Of a DNA stretch of 64,000 bases, positions 61,381-64,000 are shown piece by piece. The notes under the pieces were generated by a model. The model saw nothing but the letters and a program-made list of their open reading frames with translations, had not been told where the DNA came from and searched no databases. This DNA comes from Candidatus Villigracilis vicinus. Its GTDB lineage: Bacteria > Chloroflexota > Anaerolineae > Anaerolineales > Villigracilaceae. The translations under genes and the position numbers were made by a program. Numbering within the stretch: the first letter of the stretch is position 1; each line of letters starts with the position of its first letter. Location of the stretch: contig JADKIL010000003.1 in the NCBI GenBank assembly GCA_016721315.1, positions 558,001 through 622,000 on the forward strand. Direction: 5' to 3'.

Positions 61381-62346
61381 TTAGCTCATCTTCGTATGGC
61401 GGGCTACATCTGAATCCACCATCATGGTCACAAGTTGATTGAAAGAGACAGCCGGTTCCCACTTGAGCTGGTTGCGGGCTTTGCTCGGGTCAGAAATGAG
61501 CAAGTCCACTTCGGCGGGGCGATAGAAGCGTTCATCCACCACCACATAGTCCTTATAGTCCAAGCCGACGTGCGAGAAGGCGATCTCACAGAACTCACGA
61601 ACCGAATGGGTTTCGCCTGTGCCGATCACATAATTATCGGGGTGTTCCTGCTGGAGCATGAGCCACATCGCGCGGACGTAGTCGCCTGCAAAACCCCAGT
61701 CACGCTGGGCTTCGAGGTTGCCGAGGCGCAGTTCCTTCGTCTTGCCAAGCTTGATGCGCGCAACCGTGTCGGAGATCTTGCGCGTCACAAACTCGAGCCC
61801 GCGGCGCGGGCTTTCATGGTTGAACAAAATGCCCGAGGTGGCAAAAATATCAAAAGACTCGCGGTAATTGACCGTGATCCAATGACCGTACACCTTCGCC
61901 ACGCCATACGGGCTGCGCGGATAGAAGGGCGTATCTTCCTTTTGCGGAACTTCCAAGACCTTGCCGAACATTTCGCTCGAAGACGCCTGATAAAAACGGA
62001 TCTTTGGATTCACAAAACGGATGGCTTCCAGAATGCGCGTCACACCCAGACCGGTGACATCGCCGGTCAATGCCGGCTGCCCCCAGGAGGTGGGCACAAA
62101 AGACTGCGCTGCCAGGTTATAGACTTCGGTGGGTTTGTATTCTTCGAGCAGGGAAAGCAGCGAACCCTGATCTTGCAAATCACCCTGCAAGACGGTGATA
62201 TTGTCCAACAGGTGATCGATGCGTTCAAAATTAACGGTGCTGGAACGGCGCACCATTCCGATCACCTGATACCCTTTTGAAAGCAGGAGTTCCGCCAGAT
62301 ATGAACCGTCCTGACCGGTAATTCCTGTGATTAGTGCAGTAGGCAT
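61381..62346 (-). CDS. gmd: GDP-mannose 4,6-dehydratase
   Basis: 321 aa, in the range of shorter bacterial Gmd proteins. NADP-binding ALITGITGQDGSYLAELL (4-21), MVRRSST, ASSSEMFGKV (121-130), catalytic Tyr147/Lys151 in YGVAK, FNHESPRRGLEFVTRKIS and LGNLEAQRDWGFAGDYVRAM are diagnostic. It converts GDP-D-mannose to GDP-4-keto-6-deoxy-mannose, which the Rmd-like enzyme at 6475-7416 can reduce to GDP-D-rhamnose. ManB/ManC for GDP-mannose are not in the window. 34 nt separate it from the upstream membrane protein stop. Confidence 0.93.
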   Translation of the reverse strand: MPTALITGITGQDGSYLAELLLSKGYQVIGMVRRSSTVNFERIDHLLDNITVLQGDLQDQGSLLSLLEEYKPTEVYNLAAQSFVPTSWGQPALTGDVTGLGVTRILEAIRFVNPKIRFYQASSSEMFGKVLEVPQKEDTPFYPRSPYGVAKVYGHWITVNYRESFDIFATSGILFNHESPRRGLEFVTRKISDTVARIKLGKTKELRLGNLEAQRDWGFAGDYVRAMWLMLQQEHPDNYVIGTGETHSVREFCEIAFSHVGLDYKDYVVVDERFYRPAEVDLLISDPSKARNQLKWEPAVSFNQLVTMMVDSDVARHTKMS

Positions 62347-62380
62347 TTTAGCTCCTCAAAATCAAAATTCAGACGCTGAA

Positions 62381-63955
62381 TTATACACTAAGTCTTTGGC
62401 GAGTCATACGGTCGCGCCAAATGCCCCAGCCAAGGATCAAGACCCATGCCCCCAAGATCAGCGCCACCATGCCCGCAAAAGGCAATTGAAAACCAACATG
62501 CAAATAACGGTTTGCATACCATTGCGCGAAGATCACCACAAAAATAATTTCCATTGCCAGCACACGCCCCACCCAGGGATTGCGCATCTCCCGCCACCAG
62601 ACCCAAACCAGCCCGGCAAGGATCGCCTGCCACATGAAGAGGATGGTGCGATAGCGCGGATTATCCCATTGATCGCCGCCTCCGCGCAGTGCCGTAAAGA
62701 GGACCCAACCCCAAACCACAGCGCTCAACCATAGGATAAGCTTGCGCTTCGACTCTGCGCCCGCGCCTGACCCCGCTGCAAAAGAGAGGATCAACGCTGG
62801 CAGCAACGCGTACCAACCTGCCGCCCGTAAAATTCCGATCACCTTCCAAATGACCTCTGTAGGTGCAATGAGGATGGCAGGCAGAACGGGCTGCAAGATG
62901 CCATAGATCATCACAAAGGGCATTTTCATCCAGCCGGGCATTTCTTCGAACAGCTTTTGCACCCAGCCAGACTCACGCTCGATCTTGTACGAATTCCATT
63001 TGAATGCTTCACGAATGAAGTTCTGGATCACTCCCAGCGGACCACCCCCGCCGGAGTTTCCGCGATCTAATGCAGACGAGAGCAGGAACAAGCCAGCTAC
63101 AAAAACAATGCCCAACGCGAGCGCCGCCCACCAGGGGAAACGTCCGCGTTCGCTGGTGAAGTACAACCACCCGCCAAGGATAAGCAAAGTAACCAATGCC
63201 ACAGACGGTGAAACCAACAACATGCCCGCTATGCCGAGAGCGAGCCAAATTAAGGATTTTTTCTCACGGTTGATATTCCAATCTACAAACCCCCACAAAC
63301 AAAACGCGCTAAATGCCAACAGGTACGGTTCGCGCATGGCAACGCCGCCGAGCAGCACACTCTCCGGGTACAAGGCAAAGACCCATCCGGCGGCAAGAGC
63401 CGTTCTTTCATCCCACTGCAAAGAGGCTGCCCGCCACAAGAAGGGCACACCCAACGCGCCCAATAATGCAGAAATCAACACCAGCAGCAATACACGATGC
63501 GCATCTGGCGAAAGGTAACGGTAGATGAACGCACTAAATGCGAGCAGTCCGCCATATTGGTCGTAGGCGAAGCGGCTGTTGAACGCATCCAAAATGGGAC
63601 GCTCTGAGCCAGCCAGATCCCATGCCTGCGCGTCGCGGCGATAGGCGTCGGTGTAGGTGAAGCCCGCGCCTTGTTCCTCATCCCCGGCGTGACCCAAAAT
63701 GGGCAGTGCCAGGTAAGTGGTTACGCCGCCTGCCAAACGCAGCAGAAAAGCGAGAGACACCATCCATGCGAGCGCTTTGCCGCCGCCTGCCCGGCGTGTG
63801 AATGAAGTAAGAAGAAAAATGGAAAGAAGAAAAAGGAAAGAAAACCCCAGCCAGCCTATGAGCCATGCCCCCGGCTGAAGGCTGGCAAGCCCAGCCCCCG
63901 CCGCCAGCGACAAAGGCAATGCCCATAACAGATCCTGTTGATTGAAAGTCTTCAT
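62381..63955 (-). CDS. Polytopic membrane protein, GT39/GT-C-like
   Basis: 524 aa with about twelve hydrophobic helices and little soluble sequence. The first loop has ILGHAGDEEQGAGFTYTDAY, including an acidic DEE motif in the place of the GT-C catalytic residues. It starts at the ATG at 63955. Upstream sequence ends at the window edge 45 nt away, so its position in the transcript is unknown. Probably a lipid-linked sugar transferase, but a function in polymer assembly cannot be excluded. Confidence 0.68.
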   Translation of the reverse strand: MKTFNQQDLLWALPLSLAAGAGLASLQPGAWLIGWLGFSFLFLLSIFLLTSFTRRAGGGKALAWMVSLAFLLRLAGGVTTYLALPILGHAGDEEQGAGFTYTDAYRRDAQAWDLAGSERPILDAFNSRFAYDQYGGLLAFSAFIYRYLSPDAHRVLLLVLISALLGALGVPFLWRAASLQWDERTALAAGWVFALYPESVLLGGVAMREPYLLAFSAFCLWGFVDWNINREKKSLIWLALGIAGMLLVSPSVALVTLLILGGWLYFTSERGRFPWWAALALGIVFVAGLFLLSSALDRGNSGGGGPLGVIQNFIREAFKWNSYKIERESGWVQKLFEEMPGWMKMPFVMIYGILQPVLPAILIAPTEVIWKVIGILRAAGWYALLPALILSFAAGSGAGAESKRKLILWLSAVVWGWVLFTALRGGGDQWDNPRYRTILFMWQAILAGLVWVWWREMRNPWVGRVLAMEIIFVVIFAQWYANRYLHVGFQLPFAGMVALILGAWVLILGWGIWRDRMTRQRLSV

Positions 63956-64000
63956 AGCCCCACTTTTACCATGAAATCAGCAACCCTCCGTTAAGGATGC

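Noticed and set aside
60300..62280. Long plus-strand open frames (about 299 and 281 codons).
   Set aside because: They are opposite a GT39-like membrane protein and gmd. The first is very charged, as expected for the complement of a hydrophobic protein.
1..64000. tRNA, rRNA, CRISPR arrays, insertion sequences or integrases.
   Set aside because: No cloverleaf, rRNA core, regular spaced repeat or transposase/integrase motif was noticed on either strand.

Overview
The window is one long cell-surface glycan locus. All 59 protein-coding genes lie on the minus strand, mostly packed with 1-8 nt stop/start overlaps or short gaps. No tRNA, rRNA, CRISPR array, transposase or phage gene was seen. The best guess for the organism is a bacterium of the Chloroflexota (Anaerolineae type). 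This rests on gene style, the ABC-type polysaccharide exporter without lipid A genes, and palindromic intergenic repeats of a kind I recall from that phylum. It is an inference, not a proof.

Layout, following transcription from high to low coordinates. (1) 54.4-64 kb, the more GC-rich part: GDP-mannose 4,6-dehydratase (gmd), several multi-spanning GT-C-like membrane proteins, a polyprenol-phosphate sugar transferase, a flippase-like membrane protein and a GT4 glycosyltransferase. This unit ends in a clear intrinsic terminator at 54451-54484. (2) A winged-helix regulator (54360) opens the next unit, with a candidate promoter and 10-bp-spaced direct repeats upstream. Behind it come a WbpB/WbpD/WbpE-type cassette (2,3-diamino-uronic acid synthesis), the Wzm/Wzt exporter and an FkbM methyltransferase. 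(3) 41-48 kb: a second aminotransferase/acyltransferase cassette with an SDR protein lacking its catalytic Tyr, plus glycosyltransferases and a zinc-ribbon methyltransferase. (4) 33-41 kb: nonulosonic acid genes (neuA, neuC, two neuB) interleaved with two paralogous GT-B enzymes. (5) 24-31 kb: a third oxidoreductase/aminotransferase/acyltransferase cassette and a UDP-GlcNAc 2-epimerase. (6) 20-24 kb: an unusual transketolase, CMP-sugar synthetase and aldehyde dehydrogenase cassette. (7) 2.7-20 kb: AT-rich glycosyltransferases and methyltransferases, then rmd, legB and a sugar nucleotidyltransferase. (8) 1-2.7 kb: an AsnB-HisH-HisF amidotransferase trio, cut by the window start.

Together the genes can supply GDP-D-rhamnose (gmd+rmd), a UDP-2,3-diacetamido-uronic acid that could be amidated or amidinated by the asnB/hisH/hisF group, and one or two CMP-activated nonulosonic acids. 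They may also supply a 4,6-dehydratase-derived amino sugar and perhaps a CMP-ulosonic acid made by two-carbon ketol transfer. Many glycosyltransferases, methyltransferases and acyltransferases would assemble and decorate the polymer, and Wzm/Wzt would export it. Four dolichyl-phosphate-mannose-synthase-like enzymes and six polytopic GT-C-like proteins suggest further decoration from lipid-linked sugars outside the membrane.
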